From CAYPSN01 sp041907025 (GTDB lineage Bacteria > Patescibacteriota > Saccharimonadia > CAILAD01 > JADZBC01), in assembly GCA_041907025.1 (NCBI GenBank), contig JAYRIB010000043.1, positions 1 through 21,719 on the forward strand: DNA of 21,719 nt, read 5' to 3'. Positions 15,163 through 21,719 of this stretch are shown here, one piece after another (positions within the stretch are counted from its first letter, which is position 1; each line of letters opens with the position of its first letter). Position numbers and translations under genes: made by a program. The notes below the pieces were generated by a model that saw nothing but the letters and a program-made list of their open reading frames with translations, was not told the origin of the DNA and made no database searches.

Positions 15163-15705
15163 TTATTCAGTTGCAAGCTTTTTCAAAACAGTGATCATAC
15201 TGTCGCCGTACACCTTCTGGCGGACGATCTCTAGGCCTTTGGGCGCTACGAACGCTGCTTTGCTCGAGGTACTTACCACCATGGTACCGCCGTATTGTAG
15301 CAAATTCCCCACCTGTTCGACTATAGCTAGGTCAAAATCCGCGTAGGGCGGGTCCATCAGGATCACGTCGTACTCAGCCTTAATGTGGCGCAGAAACTGA
15401 TCAACGGTCCGCACAAACACCTGCACCTGCCCCCCCACCCCCAACTCGGCCACGTTGTTTTGCAGCACCCCAGCCACCCGACTGTGCTTCTCCACAAAGT
15501 CGACCGACTCTGCCCCTCGACTGAGCGCCTCCAGCCCCAGCGCACCACTGCCAGCATAGATGTCGAGCACCTTGGCGCCGACGATAACATCGCCCAGCAT
15601 ATTAAAAATCGCGCCACGTGCCTTTTCGCTGACTGGTCGGGTCATACTCGCAGGCGGTAATTCAAGTCGTTTTTGGGCGTAGGTGCCAGCAATTATTCGT
15701 AACAT
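15163..15705 (-). CDS. rsmD: 16S rRNA (guanine966-N2)-methyltransferase
   Basis: RsmD methylates N2 of G966 in helix 31 of 16S rRNA near the P site, using S-adenosylmethionine. At 180 aa it is the normal length. Visible signatures are RIIAGTYAQKRLELP (3-17), the family segment TRPVSEKARGAIFNML (22-37), the SAM-binding LDIYAGSGALGLEALSRGA (47-65) and the catalytic DPPY (118-121). No SD precedes the ATG. A TATAAT on the same strand ends 7 bases before it, so the message may be leaderless. The gene diverges from purF over 40 bases and is followed 6 bases later by tRNA-Leu. Confidence 0.93.
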   Translation of the reverse strand: MLRIIAGTYAQKRLELPPASMTRPVSEKARGAIFNMLGDVIVGAKVLDIYAGSGALGLEALSRGAESVDFVEKHSRVAGVLQNNVAELGVGGQVQVFVRTVDQFLRHIKAEYDVILMDPPYADFDLAIVEQVGNLLQYGGTMVVSTSSKAAFVAPKGLEIVRQKVYGDSMITVLKKLATE

Positions 15706-15707
15706 GG

Positions 15708-15737
15708 TTCACATTATAAGGTGCAGCGAGCTATAAT
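15708..15737 (+). promoter_or_regulatory. purF promoter, interlocked with the rsmD -10
   Basis: On the plus strand TTCACA (15708-15713) and TATAAT (15732-15737) are 18 bases apart. The predicted start (about 15744) is within 2 bases of the purF ATG at 15746, so the purF message would be leaderless or nearly so. The -35 touches the rsmD -10 on the other strand at base 15713. Confidence 0.55.
15713..15718 (-). promoter_or_regulatory. rsmD -10 box
   Basis: The minus strand reads a perfect TATAAT at 15718-15713, with the rsmD ATG at 15705. No good -35 is visible at the usual spacing. The implied start lies at or next to the ATG, which fits the lack of an SD. Confidence 0.4.
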
Positions 15738-15745
15738 AGCTAGTA

Positions 15746-17179
15746 ATGAGGGTGAAGCGAAACAAACAAAGGGGGTCGCAAAAGTCAGATCAGCTACACG
15801 AAAAATGTGGGGTGGTTGGCGTATACAGCCCGGGTGATGAGGCCGCCCGACTAGCGTACTTTGCGCTCTCCGCCCTGCAGCACCGTGGTCAAGAAAGCTC
15901 GGGGATTGTCAGCCATGACGGGGAGGAATTCCATAAGCACCTCGGCGTTGGACTCGTTGCTCAAGTGTTTAGCGAAGCAAGCCTCGCTAGACTGCCAGGG
16001 GAAATGGCAATTGGGCACAACCGCTATGCTACCTCTGGCGGCAAACACGACAGTCACGCCCAGCCTGTGTTGCGCAGCGACGACTTGATTGCCCTAGCTC
16101 ACAACGGCAATCTGCCCTCCACCCTAGCACTGCGTACCTTCCTTAAAGCGAAGGGCACACTCAAGCGCAACAGTAATGACTCCGAGATGATGGCCGACGC
16201 TATCCGTTTCTATTTGTATCAAGGCCACCATGTAAGTGAGGCGATTAAGCTGGCTTGGCCGCTCTTTACTGGCGCCTTCTCGATCGTACTCTTAGCTCAA
16301 GACGGCCTCTATGCTTTCCGCGACCACTGCGGTATTCGCCCACTCTGCATTGGCAAACTAAAAAATGGCTATGTTATTGCCTCGGAAACCTGCGCCCTAG
16401 ACATGGTTGGGGCTAAATTTATGCGTGACGTCAAGCCAGGCGAGCTGCTGCACGTCGATACCCAGGGTCTTCATAGCACGCAACTGCAGCAAGCCGACCT
16501 AAAGTTTGAGGTGTTTGAATATATCTACTTTGCTCGGCCGGACAGCTTGTTACTTGGCCAAAGTGTCAATGAAGTGCGTCGTCGCCTCGGCAAAGAGCTG
16601 GCCAAAGAGCAGCCCATCAAGGCAGACTTGGTAGTACCTATTCCCGACTCGTCCATCCCTGCTGCCCTCGGCTACAGCGCGGCGAGCAAGACTGAGTTTG
16701 ATCATGGCCTGATTAAAAACCGCTACATCCATCGCACCTTTATTCAGCCCAGCCAAGCCTTGCGCGAAAAAGCAGTCCAGATGAAGCTCAACCCACTTGC
16801 TGGCACCCTAGCAGGCAAAGACATTATCCTTATCGACGACTCAATTGTCCGTGGCACTACCATGAAGGAGATCATTAAGATGTTGAGGCGCTGTAAGGTT
16901 GGTAAAGTCCACGTCCGGATTAGCTCGCCACCCGTGCGTTTTCCCGACTTTTACGGCATCGACACCCCAGACCAAACAGCCCTAATCGCATCAAAGAAAA
17001 CACCTGAGCAAATTTGCACACTGATTGGTGCAGACAGCCTCGCCTTTCTATCATATGAGCGGATGATAACGGCCATTGGCGTACCAGAGCAGCAGCTCTG
17101 CACGGCCTGCTTTAATGGCGTTTACCCAATTGACTTGGGCGAACGAACAGCCGAGGTCAAAGGCGCTACTACTTCGTAG
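15746..17179 (+). CDS. purF: Amidophosphoribosyltransferase (glutamine PRPP amidotransferase)
   Basis: PurF makes phosphoribosylamine from PRPP and glutamine, the first step of purine synthesis. The N-terminal glutaminase domain starts at the nucleophile C21 (EKCGVVGVY), exposed after removal of a basic 20-residue propeptide. RGQESSG (48-53), HNRYAT (91-96) and AHNGNL (118-123) follow. The phosphoribosyltransferase domain has the PRPP loop IILIDDSIVRGTT (360-372). The sequence is Bacillus-like (GLIKNRYIHRTFIQPSQALRE), but two of the four cysteines that hold the 4Fe-4S cluster in B. subtilis are gone: E255 and D401 stand there. A CxxC pair remains (C452, C455). The motif usually RDPxGIRPL reads RDHCGIRPL (192-200). 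No other purine gene is in the window. The start is ATG, with GTG at codon 3 as alternative. Confidence 0.94.
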   Translation: MRVKRNKQRGSQKSDQLHEKCGVVGVYSPGDEAARLAYFALSALQHRGQESSGIVSHDGEEFHKHLGVGLVAQVFSEASLARLPGEMAIGHNRYATSGGKHDSHAQPVLRSDDLIALAHNGNLPSTLALRTFLKAKGTLKRNSNDSEMMADAIRFYLYQGHHVSEAIKLAWPLFTGAFSIVLLAQDGLYAFRDHCGIRPLCIGKLKNGYVIASETCALDMVGAKFMRDVKPGELLHVDTQGLHSTQLQQADLKFEVFEYIYFARPDSLLLGQSVNEVRRRLGKELAKEQPIKADLVVPIPDSSIPAALGYSAASKTEFDHGLIKNRYIHRTFIQPSQALREKAVQMKLNPLAGTLAGKDIILIDDSIVRGTTMKEIIKMLRRCKVGKVHVRISSPPVRFPDFYGIDTPDQTALIASKKTPEQICTLIGADSLAFLSYERMITAIGVPEQQLCTACFNGVYPIDLGERTAEVKGATTS

Positions 17180-17913
17180 CCAGCCTGTTCGTAGGCCAAG
17201 AGCCATGCGGCAGCTATGAGCTGCGGGATGCGAGGCACAACCGAGAGTTTAATCTCGCGGGCCAGTTTGTTGCTCCAGCCCTTCTTGAGGTAGCGATCGT
17301 AAATGCCTAACTTGGCAATCTTGTATGATTCTTCTTTTACGCAGTCGGCCAAGCCCTGCTTCTTGATTCGCTCATACAGTGCTTCATCAAAGTTCGCGCG
17401 TATGGGTGACATAAACATAGTCGTAGCAATCCCTGCCTCAAATGCCACGTGCGAGCTCATAAGTCCTTTACGTCCCCAGTACAGCCAGTTCTGGCGGGCC
17501 TTGCTTTTTTCGTCGTACTCGGCAGCAATGAGGTCGTGGCTGAGATGATGTGCGGGAGTAAGGCTGTCAGTCAAATAATGCGCCATCCAGCCAGCGTGAA
17601 AACTAGCTTCGACCATATCGCCCTCACGCAATGCCTGAGTCATGCTTCCCAAGTGACTCTCGATCCAGATGGGTAAATGACCGATCTCATTTACCGGATC
17701 GTACATATGGCTCGTATTGTAATTCCCCTTAAACTTTAAGCCGTCGGGGCCGCCCATACCTTCAAATAGCAATATATCCTTACGACGTGGGAAATGACGG
17801 TGATTTACAAATGGCGAAATTAACCGGTAACCCTCGCGATCAAAGCGCTGGTGGGTACCGACTGAGCGAAAAGCACGTCCTTTGGTTGCGAATGTAAGAA
17901 AGCCTGAGTTCAT
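17122..17913 (-). CDS. Zinc-dependent phospholipase C / P1-nuclease-like protein
   Basis: This 263-aa protein shows the metal-ligand pattern of the zinc-dependent phospholipase C/S1-P1 nuclease fold, enzymes that cut phosphodiester bonds with a tri-zinc centre. H112-x3-D116-x5-H122 (in AHYLTDSLTPAHH) matches H118/D122/H128 of Bacillus cereus PLC; H155-x3-E159 (SSHVAFE) matches H142/E146; and H21 (GTHQRF) probably matches H14. The Asp and His between them may be D72 and H69 or H79. Unlike secreted PLC, it has no signal peptide and no N-terminal Trp ligand, so it may act in the cytoplasm. The substrate is unknown. It lies 48 bases after recG with a poor SD, and its 3' end overlaps the purF tail by 58 bases. 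Confidence 0.72.
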   Translation of the reverse strand: MNSGFLTFATKGRAFRSVGTHQRFDREGYRLISPFVNHRHFPRRKDILLFEGMGGPDGLKFKGNYNTSHMYDPVNEIGHLPIWIESHLGSMTQALREGDMVEASFHAGWMAHYLTDSLTPAHHLSHDLIAAEYDEKSKARQNWLYWGRKGLMSSHVAFEAGIATTMFMSPIRANFDEALYERIKKQGLADCVKEESYKIAKLGIYDRYLKKGWSNKLAREIKLSVVPRIPQLIAAAWLLAYEQAGYEVVAPLTSAVRSPKSIG

Positions 17914-17961
17914 AATCTTTGTGCTATAGGGGTCCAGCTGGCCCGTTTAATCTAGTATAAC

Positions 17962-20019
17962 CTAATCAAGCGTAGTGATAGCCTTGAGCTTATTAAGGCG
18001 CTTAAGTATATGTGGATATTTTAGCATGTTACCAGAAGACAAAAAAGCCTCGGCGGCTACGCGAACCCGTGCAACGAGCTTGGTATCCATCACATTCGCC
18101 ATGCGCAAATCCAGCACTCCATGCTGACGAGCTCCATAAATCTCACCTGGGCCACGCATCTCGAGATCAATCTGACTCAGTCGAAATCCATCCTGTGTTC
18201 GTTCCATAGCCCGCAATCGTTTGAGGGTGGTAGGGCTATCACTCTCGCTCATTAGGTAGCAATACGACTTGTTAGCACCGCGCCCAACCCGACCGCGCAA
18301 CTGGTGGAGTGCCGCCAAACCAAAGCGCTCAGCGCTCTCAATCACCATGATGCTAGCATTTGGTATGTCGACACCAACCTCAATCACCGTCGTGGCAATG
18401 AGGATATCAATTCTGCCGGCCACAAACTCGGCCATAATATGTTCTTTTTCGACTGGCTTAAGTTTGCCGTGCAGAACCTCCAGGCGACGATGTGCAAATA
18501 CACCGCTGCTGAGACGCGCAAACTCTGCCTGCACGCTTTTAAGACCAAGGCTGTCAGACTGGTCAATCAGCGGACAGACCACAAATACCTGCTGTTCTTG
18601 ATCGATCAGCTCATCGATGTGTAGCTCCATTGCCTGCCGGCCATCGGCCGCCACCAGCTTTGTTTCAATTGCCTGCCGGCCAGGGGGTAGTTCATCGATA
18701 ATACTTACATCCAGTTCGCCATAAACCACCAAAGCCAAGCTACGCGGTATCGGCGTGGCCGTCATAGTTAGAACGTGAGGCATTACCTCTGACTGAGCTT
18801 TGAGCAACCGCCGCTGACTCACTCCAAAGCGATGCTGTTCGTCAATAATAACGAGCCCTAAGTTCGCGAATACCACACTCTCTTCCAGTAGGGCATGAGT
18901 GCCAATTACTAGCTGTGTGGCGTGAGAGGCAATTGAGGCCTTCACCGTCTGTTTTTCACTCGCTTTGAGACTCCCTACTAACAGTCCTACGCTCACGCCA
19001 AGCGGTTCGAGCAGCTTACTGGCCGAGACTACATGCTGACGCGCGAGAATCTCAGTCGGCACCATAAGAGCAACCTGATAACCCTGAGTGTTTGCCATGT
19101 AGGCAGCCAGCAGCGCCACGATTGTCTTGCCGCTACCCACATCACCTTCTAATAAGCGATTCATCGGCTTAGTGCGCTCCATGTCTTGCAAGATCGCCCA
19201 GGCTGCCTTCTTTTGCGCCCCGGTTAACGAAAACTTCAGGCTGTCCAGCGCGGGACGTAGCTTGGTCACGTCGAATTCAATCGCTCGAGCAGGCTCCGTT
19301 TGAATGTCCTGTTTGATGGCCAATGAGGTAACCATAAGCATAAACAATTCCTCAAACGCCAAGCGGTCACGTGCAGCTTGCAGCATAGTGGCCGAAGTTG
19401 GCTGGTGCAGCTCACGAATGGACTGGCCATAAGACATCAGACCTTCTTGCCTAAGCACCTCGGGAGGCATACCGTCCTCAAGCTCGTCAGCGCACACAAG
19501 CACCTGGACAACAAGCTTTGCAAGAAGCTTGGAGGTAATCGCATTGTTTTCCTTGTATGTCGGAATAATGTGGCCATGCGTGCCAGGCGGTTGGTCTGCC
19601 TTGATCGGCTCTATGATTGGGTTCTGCAAGCTCAGAAAATTGCTTTTGAACTCAAACTTACCCCGTAACGCGTATGTCTCGCCTTCTTTGAGTTGCGCCT
19701 TTATAAACGGCTGATTAAACCATACGGCGCGAATTGTGCCGGTACTGTCCGCTATGATGGCCTCGGTAACGCTCAGCTTACGATTCCTAAACGAGCGCCG
19801 GTGTGCCACGTGCTCCACCCGACCCCGCACCGTCACAAGCCCCGGCCGGATCTGACTAATTGTACTTACCTCGCTATAGTCATCCCAGCGCCTAGGAAAG
19901 AACTCAAGCAAGTCTTGCACGGTCTGTAAGCCGAGTCGGCCGAGACCACGACTAACCACATCCCCCACCCCTTTTAGGTCGCTGAGCGGGGTTGAAAGTT
20001 TCACCCCGACCATTGTCAT
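17962..20019 (-). CDS. recG: ATP-dependent DNA helicase RecG
   Basis: RecG is a superfamily 2 DNA translocase that remodels stalled replication forks and branch-migrates Holliday junctions. At 685 aa it is full length. The N-terminal wedge/OB domain spans about 10-150. Helicase motifs follow in order: Walker A GDVGSGKT (292-299), DEQH (393-396), TATPIPR (420-426), ATTVIEVGVDIPNA (542-555) and QLRGRVGR (573-580). The RecG-specific tail RTQDGFRLSQIDLEMRGPGE, just before GARQHG, is present. Its ATG overlaps the tyrS stop in ATGA, so the two are coupled. A second ATG two codons downstream is an alternative start. No strong SD is visible. Confidence 0.97.
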   Translation of the reverse strand: MTMVGVKLSTPLSDLKGVGDVVSRGLGRLGLQTVQDLLEFFPRRWDDYSEVSTISQIRPGLVTVRGRVEHVAHRRSFRNRKLSVTEAIIADSTGTIRAVWFNQPFIKAQLKEGETYALRGKFEFKSNFLSLQNPIIEPIKADQPPGTHGHIIPTYKENNAITSKLLAKLVVQVLVCADELEDGMPPEVLRQEGLMSYGQSIRELHQPTSATMLQAARDRLAFEELFMLMVTSLAIKQDIQTEPARAIEFDVTKLRPALDSLKFSLTGAQKKAAWAILQDMERTKPMNRLLEGDVGSGKTIVALLAAYMANTQGYQVALMVPTEILARQHVVSASKLLEPLGVSVGLLVGSLKASEKQTVKASIASHATQLVIGTHALLEESVVFANLGLVIIDEQHRFGVSQRRLLKAQSEVMPHVLTMTATPIPRSLALVVYGELDVSIIDELPPGRQAIETKLVAADGRQAMELHIDELIDQEQQVFVVCPLIDQSDSLGLKSVQAEFARLSSGVFAHRRLEVLHGKLKPVEKEHIMAEFVAGRIDILIATTVIEVGVDIPNASIMVIESAERFGLAALHQLRGRVGRGANKSYCYLMSESDSPTTLKRLRAMERTQDGFRLSQIDLEMRGPGEIYGARQHGVLDLRMANVMDTKLVARVRVAAEAFLSSGNMLKYPHILKRLNKLKAITTLD

Positions 20020-21209
20020 CTCTTGAGCTTAACTTGCTTAAAGCGCCGTTTACCGACCTGGATAATGTCGTCATCCTTAGGCTCGTAGTCCTCGCCCTCG
20101 ACTACTTCGCCATTAATCTTCACACCGCGCTGTTCGAGCAAACGCCGTACCTCAGACTTGCTCAGCTCGAAGTGCTCACTCACGACCTCGACAAGGCTAT
20201 TGTTGCCCTTAGCTAGGTGTACCACGTCTATGTCGTCAGGTAAGTTACCCTCCCGGAATTGTTCATTCCAGCGCTGTTCTGCCAACTCAGCATCCTTTAT
20301 ACCATGATATCGGGCCACAATACTGCGGGCCAAGAAAGCTTTACTATCACGCGGATTCGCACCTTCAGACATATCAAACTCAATCTGCTTAATAACAGCT
20401 TCCTCAACATCCGTAGCCAAACGAAGATAATGGACGATCAACTCGTCAGACAAGCTCATAATCTTGCCGTACATATCCGCTGGCTCATCTTCAACAAACA
20501 CGCAGTTTGGTTGTGTCTTACTCATCTTGCGGCCATTAGTGCCAGTTAGGAGCTCGAACGTCATAACTGCCTGAGGTTCTTGGCTGGCGCGCTTTTGCAG
20601 AACCCTTCCAGCCATCATATTAAACAGCTGCTCGCTTCCACCCAACTCCACATCAGCCCTAAGCGCGACGGAGTCGTAGCCCTGCATCATAGGATAGAGA
20701 AACTCCTGTAAACCTATTGGCTGACTACTCTCGAAGCGCTTTCGGAAGTTGTCCCGCTCCAACATCTGCGCAACCTTAAACTCACTCGCTAGTTCAAGGA
20801 TATCCAAAAAGCTAAGCTTCTTAAGCCATTCGGAGTTATAATGCACCTCCGCTTTATCTAGATCGACAATCTTCCCAATCTGATGAAGGTATTGCTTCAT
20901 ATTTGACTTCACCTCATCGACTGATAATATTTGCCGCTCAGCCTCTTTGTCCGATGCATCGCCGATCATAGCTGTATAATCGCCTATCAGAATAATGACC
21001 TTGTGTCCTAAATCTTGAAACGCCTTAAGCTTCCAGTAGACTACAGCGTGACCAATGTGGATCTTGTCTCCAGTAGGGTCGATACCAAATTTTACACGTA
21101 GCTTATCACCCTTATGTAGCCGAGTCTCAAGCTCTTCTCTAACTACAACGCCCTCGACCCCGCGCGTTAATAATTCTTCTATTTGTTCTTGTCTGTTCAT
21201 GAGACCCAT
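20016..21209 (-). CDS. tyrS: Tyrosyl-tRNA synthetase
   Basis: A class I aminoacyl-tRNA synthetase that charges tRNA-Tyr in the cytoplasm. With the chosen start it has 397 aa. HIGH is exact (51-54, in KIHIGHAV), KMSKS reads KMSKT (228-232), and the tyrosine pocket is marked by YPMMQGYDS and DVELGGSEQ. An S4 RNA-binding domain makes up about the last 60 residues (SKSEVRRLLEQRGVKING). Overall it resembles the TyrZ/TyrS2 type. The frame is open to a TTG at 21245, but the ATG at 21209 is preferred because AGGTGAT, a 7-base match to the 16S 3' end, lies 3 bases before it. Its last bases overlap recG in ATGA. Confidence 0.95.
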   Translation of the reverse strand: MGLMNRQEQIEELLTRGVEGVVVREELETRLHKGDKLRVKFGIDPTGDKIHIGHAVVYWKLKAFQDLGHKVIILIGDYTAMIGDASDKEAERQILSVDEVKSNMKQYLHQIGKIVDLDKAEVHYNSEWLKKLSFLDILELASEFKVAQMLERDNFRKRFESSQPIGLQEFLYPMMQGYDSVALRADVELGGSEQLFNMMAGRVLQKRASQEPQAVMTFELLTGTNGRKMSKTQPNCVFVEDEPADMYGKIMSLSDELIVHYLRLATDVEEAVIKQIEFDMSEGANPRDSKAFLARSIVARYHGIKDAELAEQRWNEQFREGNLPDDIDVVHLAKGNNSLVEVVSEHFELSKSEVRRLLEQRGVKINGEVVEGEDYEPKDDDIIQVGKRRFKQVKLKR

Positions 21210-21212
21210 TAT

Positions 21213-21219
21213 ATCACCT
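21213..21219 (-). promoter_or_regulatory. Ribosome binding site that decides the tyrS start
   Basis: AGGTGAT on the minus strand matches the extended SD consensus GGAGGTGATC over 7 bases and sits 3 bases before the ATG at 21209. The next in-frame ATG (21200) would be too far away, and the TTG at 21245 lies upstream of the site. Confidence 0.75.
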
Positions 21220-21243
21220 TCGAACACGCCGATCGAGCAACGC

Positions 21244-21260
21244 AAACAAAGCGCTTGTTT
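21244..21260. promoter_or_regulatory. Dyad in the tyrS-PBP divergent region
   Basis: AAACAAAGCGCTTGTTT holds an 8-bp palindrome (AAGCGCTT) with flanking AAACA/TGTTT arms offset by one base. It lies at the -35 position of the PBP promoter and upstream of tyrS. It could be an operator, but nothing in the window confirms this. Confidence 0.25.
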
Positions 21261-21271
21261 TAGCTGTATCG

Positions 21272-21280
21272 TGGTATAAT
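21272..21280 (+). promoter_or_regulatory. Extended -10 promoter of the PBP gene
   Basis: TGGTATAAT is a perfect TATAAT (21275-21280) with the TGn extension. No good -35 exists at 16-18 bases, which fits an extended -10 promoter. The start near 21287 leaves a leader of about 20 nt holding TAGGA before the ATG at 21307. Confidence 0.65.
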
Positions 21281-21306
21281 ATTGCTAGTTTATAAGTAGG
21301 AAAATC

Positions 21307-21719
21307 ATGCCTAAATTAGTCCCTAAGCTCAGTCGACAGCGTAAAGTCAAACACCGCAGCAAAGCTGCGGCTTCTAGTGTTTCTGGAGTAAGCAAGCCAC
21401 GTACTGTTAAGCCCAAAGGGCTTGCTAAGCTGGCACCAAAGAACATTCTTGCTTGGGCAAAAACCAAGAAAGGCAAGCGCACCATCCTAGGTAGCGTTGC
21501 AATTTTCCTTGGCATTTTGCTACTCCTCTTTTTGTGGTTTTCCAAGGACCTACCAAGCCCGAATAAGATCAACGCACGCCTCAATGCTCAGACCACCAAG
21601 ATTTATGCCAGTGACGAAAAGACCCTGCTGCTCGAAGTCTATGGCGACAAGAACCGTAGTTTAATTGAGTTTAACGAAATGCCCAAAAGCATCAAGGATG
21701 CGACGGTCGCCATAGAGGA
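21307..21719 (+). CDS. Class A penicillin-binding protein (PBP1A-like), N-terminal part
   Basis: Only the first 137 codons are in the window; the frame is open at the right edge. About 58 Lys/Arg-rich cytoplasmic residues come first, then one membrane anchor (about 59-79, ILGSVAIFLGILLLLFLWF), then an extracellular segment. The end reads MPKSIKDATVAIE, the start of the family-51 glycosyltransferase signature whose catalytic Glu lies in the EDxxF motif cut by the window edge. The full protein should polymerise and perhaps cross-link peptidoglycan. The start is ATG with AGGA 6 bases upstream. Monofunctional MtgA is possible, but the long basic N-terminus favours PBP1A. Confidence 0.85.
   Translation, partial: MPKLVPKLSRQRKVKHRSKAAASSVSGVSKPRTVKPKGLAKLAPKNILAWAKTKKGKRTILGSVAIFLGILLLLFLWFSKDLPSPNKINARLNAQTTKIYASDEKTLLLEVYGDKNRSLIEFNEMPKSIKDATVAIE

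Noticed and set aside
18629..18682. 15-base direct repeat ATTGCCTGCCGGCCA, 39 bases apart
   Set aside because: It is inside recG, in frame, and encodes similar GRQA(I/M)E peptides; it is a coding coincidence or small internal similarity rather than a mobile or regulatory repeat.
21210..21245. TTG start giving a tyrS product 12 residues longer
   Set aside because: The SD AGGTGAT lies inside this extension and fits the ATG at 21209, and the extra residues do not resemble the TyrRS N-terminus.
1..21719. IS elements, CRISPR arrays, prophage genes, rRNA
   Set aside because: No transposase or integrase, no regularly spaced repeats, no phage structural genes and no rRNA segments were recognised on either strand.

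Overview
The window looks like part of a chromosome from a small-genome bacterium of the Patescibacteria/CPR radiation, most like Saccharibacteria (TM7). This is inferred from dense, tightly packed housekeeping genes, divergent but intact core proteins, a MFS gene where rplJ/rplL usually precede rpoB, and few accessory genes. The standard genetic code fits, because TGA ends tyrS and the MFS gene; this argues against the UGA-recoding CPR lineages. I could not run a phylogeny.

Layout. Positions 1-169 hold a leftward promoter that fires out of the window. Positions 170-10923 are one leftward transcription/translation block: rpoB, rpoC, rpsL, rpsG, then a terminator, then fusA with its own promoter. 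Positions 10920-14099 hold a leftward set: tig, clpP and a MFS exporter. Positions 14155-14994 are a sharply GC-rich single-gene unit with its own promoter, one orphan gene of 218 aa, and a cluster of perfect hairpins downstream. Then follow tRNA-Leu(UAG) with a strong terminator and rsmD (both leftward), and purF (rightward) from a 40-bp divergent promoter region. A PLC/P1-nuclease-like zinc enzyme overlaps the purF tail; recG and tyrS complete a leftward tyrS-recG-PLC operon. At the right edge a class A penicillin-binding protein starts and runs out of the window.

How it works together. Most genes make or maintain the core machinery: RNA polymerase beta and beta', ribosomal proteins S12 and S7, EF-G, rRNA methylation (RsmD), Tyr-tRNA charging, a Leu tRNA, nascent-chain folding and proteolysis (Tig, ClpP), fork rescue (RecG) and wall synthesis (PBP).

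The most interesting signals lie inside these conserved proteins. EF-G has lost the NKxD aspartate (NKIN) and carries a changed G5 loop (GGD for GSA). The RNA polymerase trigger loop has N and K where R933 and F935 of E. coli normally sit. RpoB carries Asn at the rifampicin-site position 531. S12 carries Arg at position 43 and Gly at position 91, the streptomycin positions. PurF has lost two of the four Fe-S cysteines of the Bacillus-type enzyme. The GC-rich orphan cassette at 14155-14994 is the best candidate for an undescribed or acquired element. No IS element, CRISPR array, prophage or rRNA was seen. No gene-free stretch exceeds about 210 bases.
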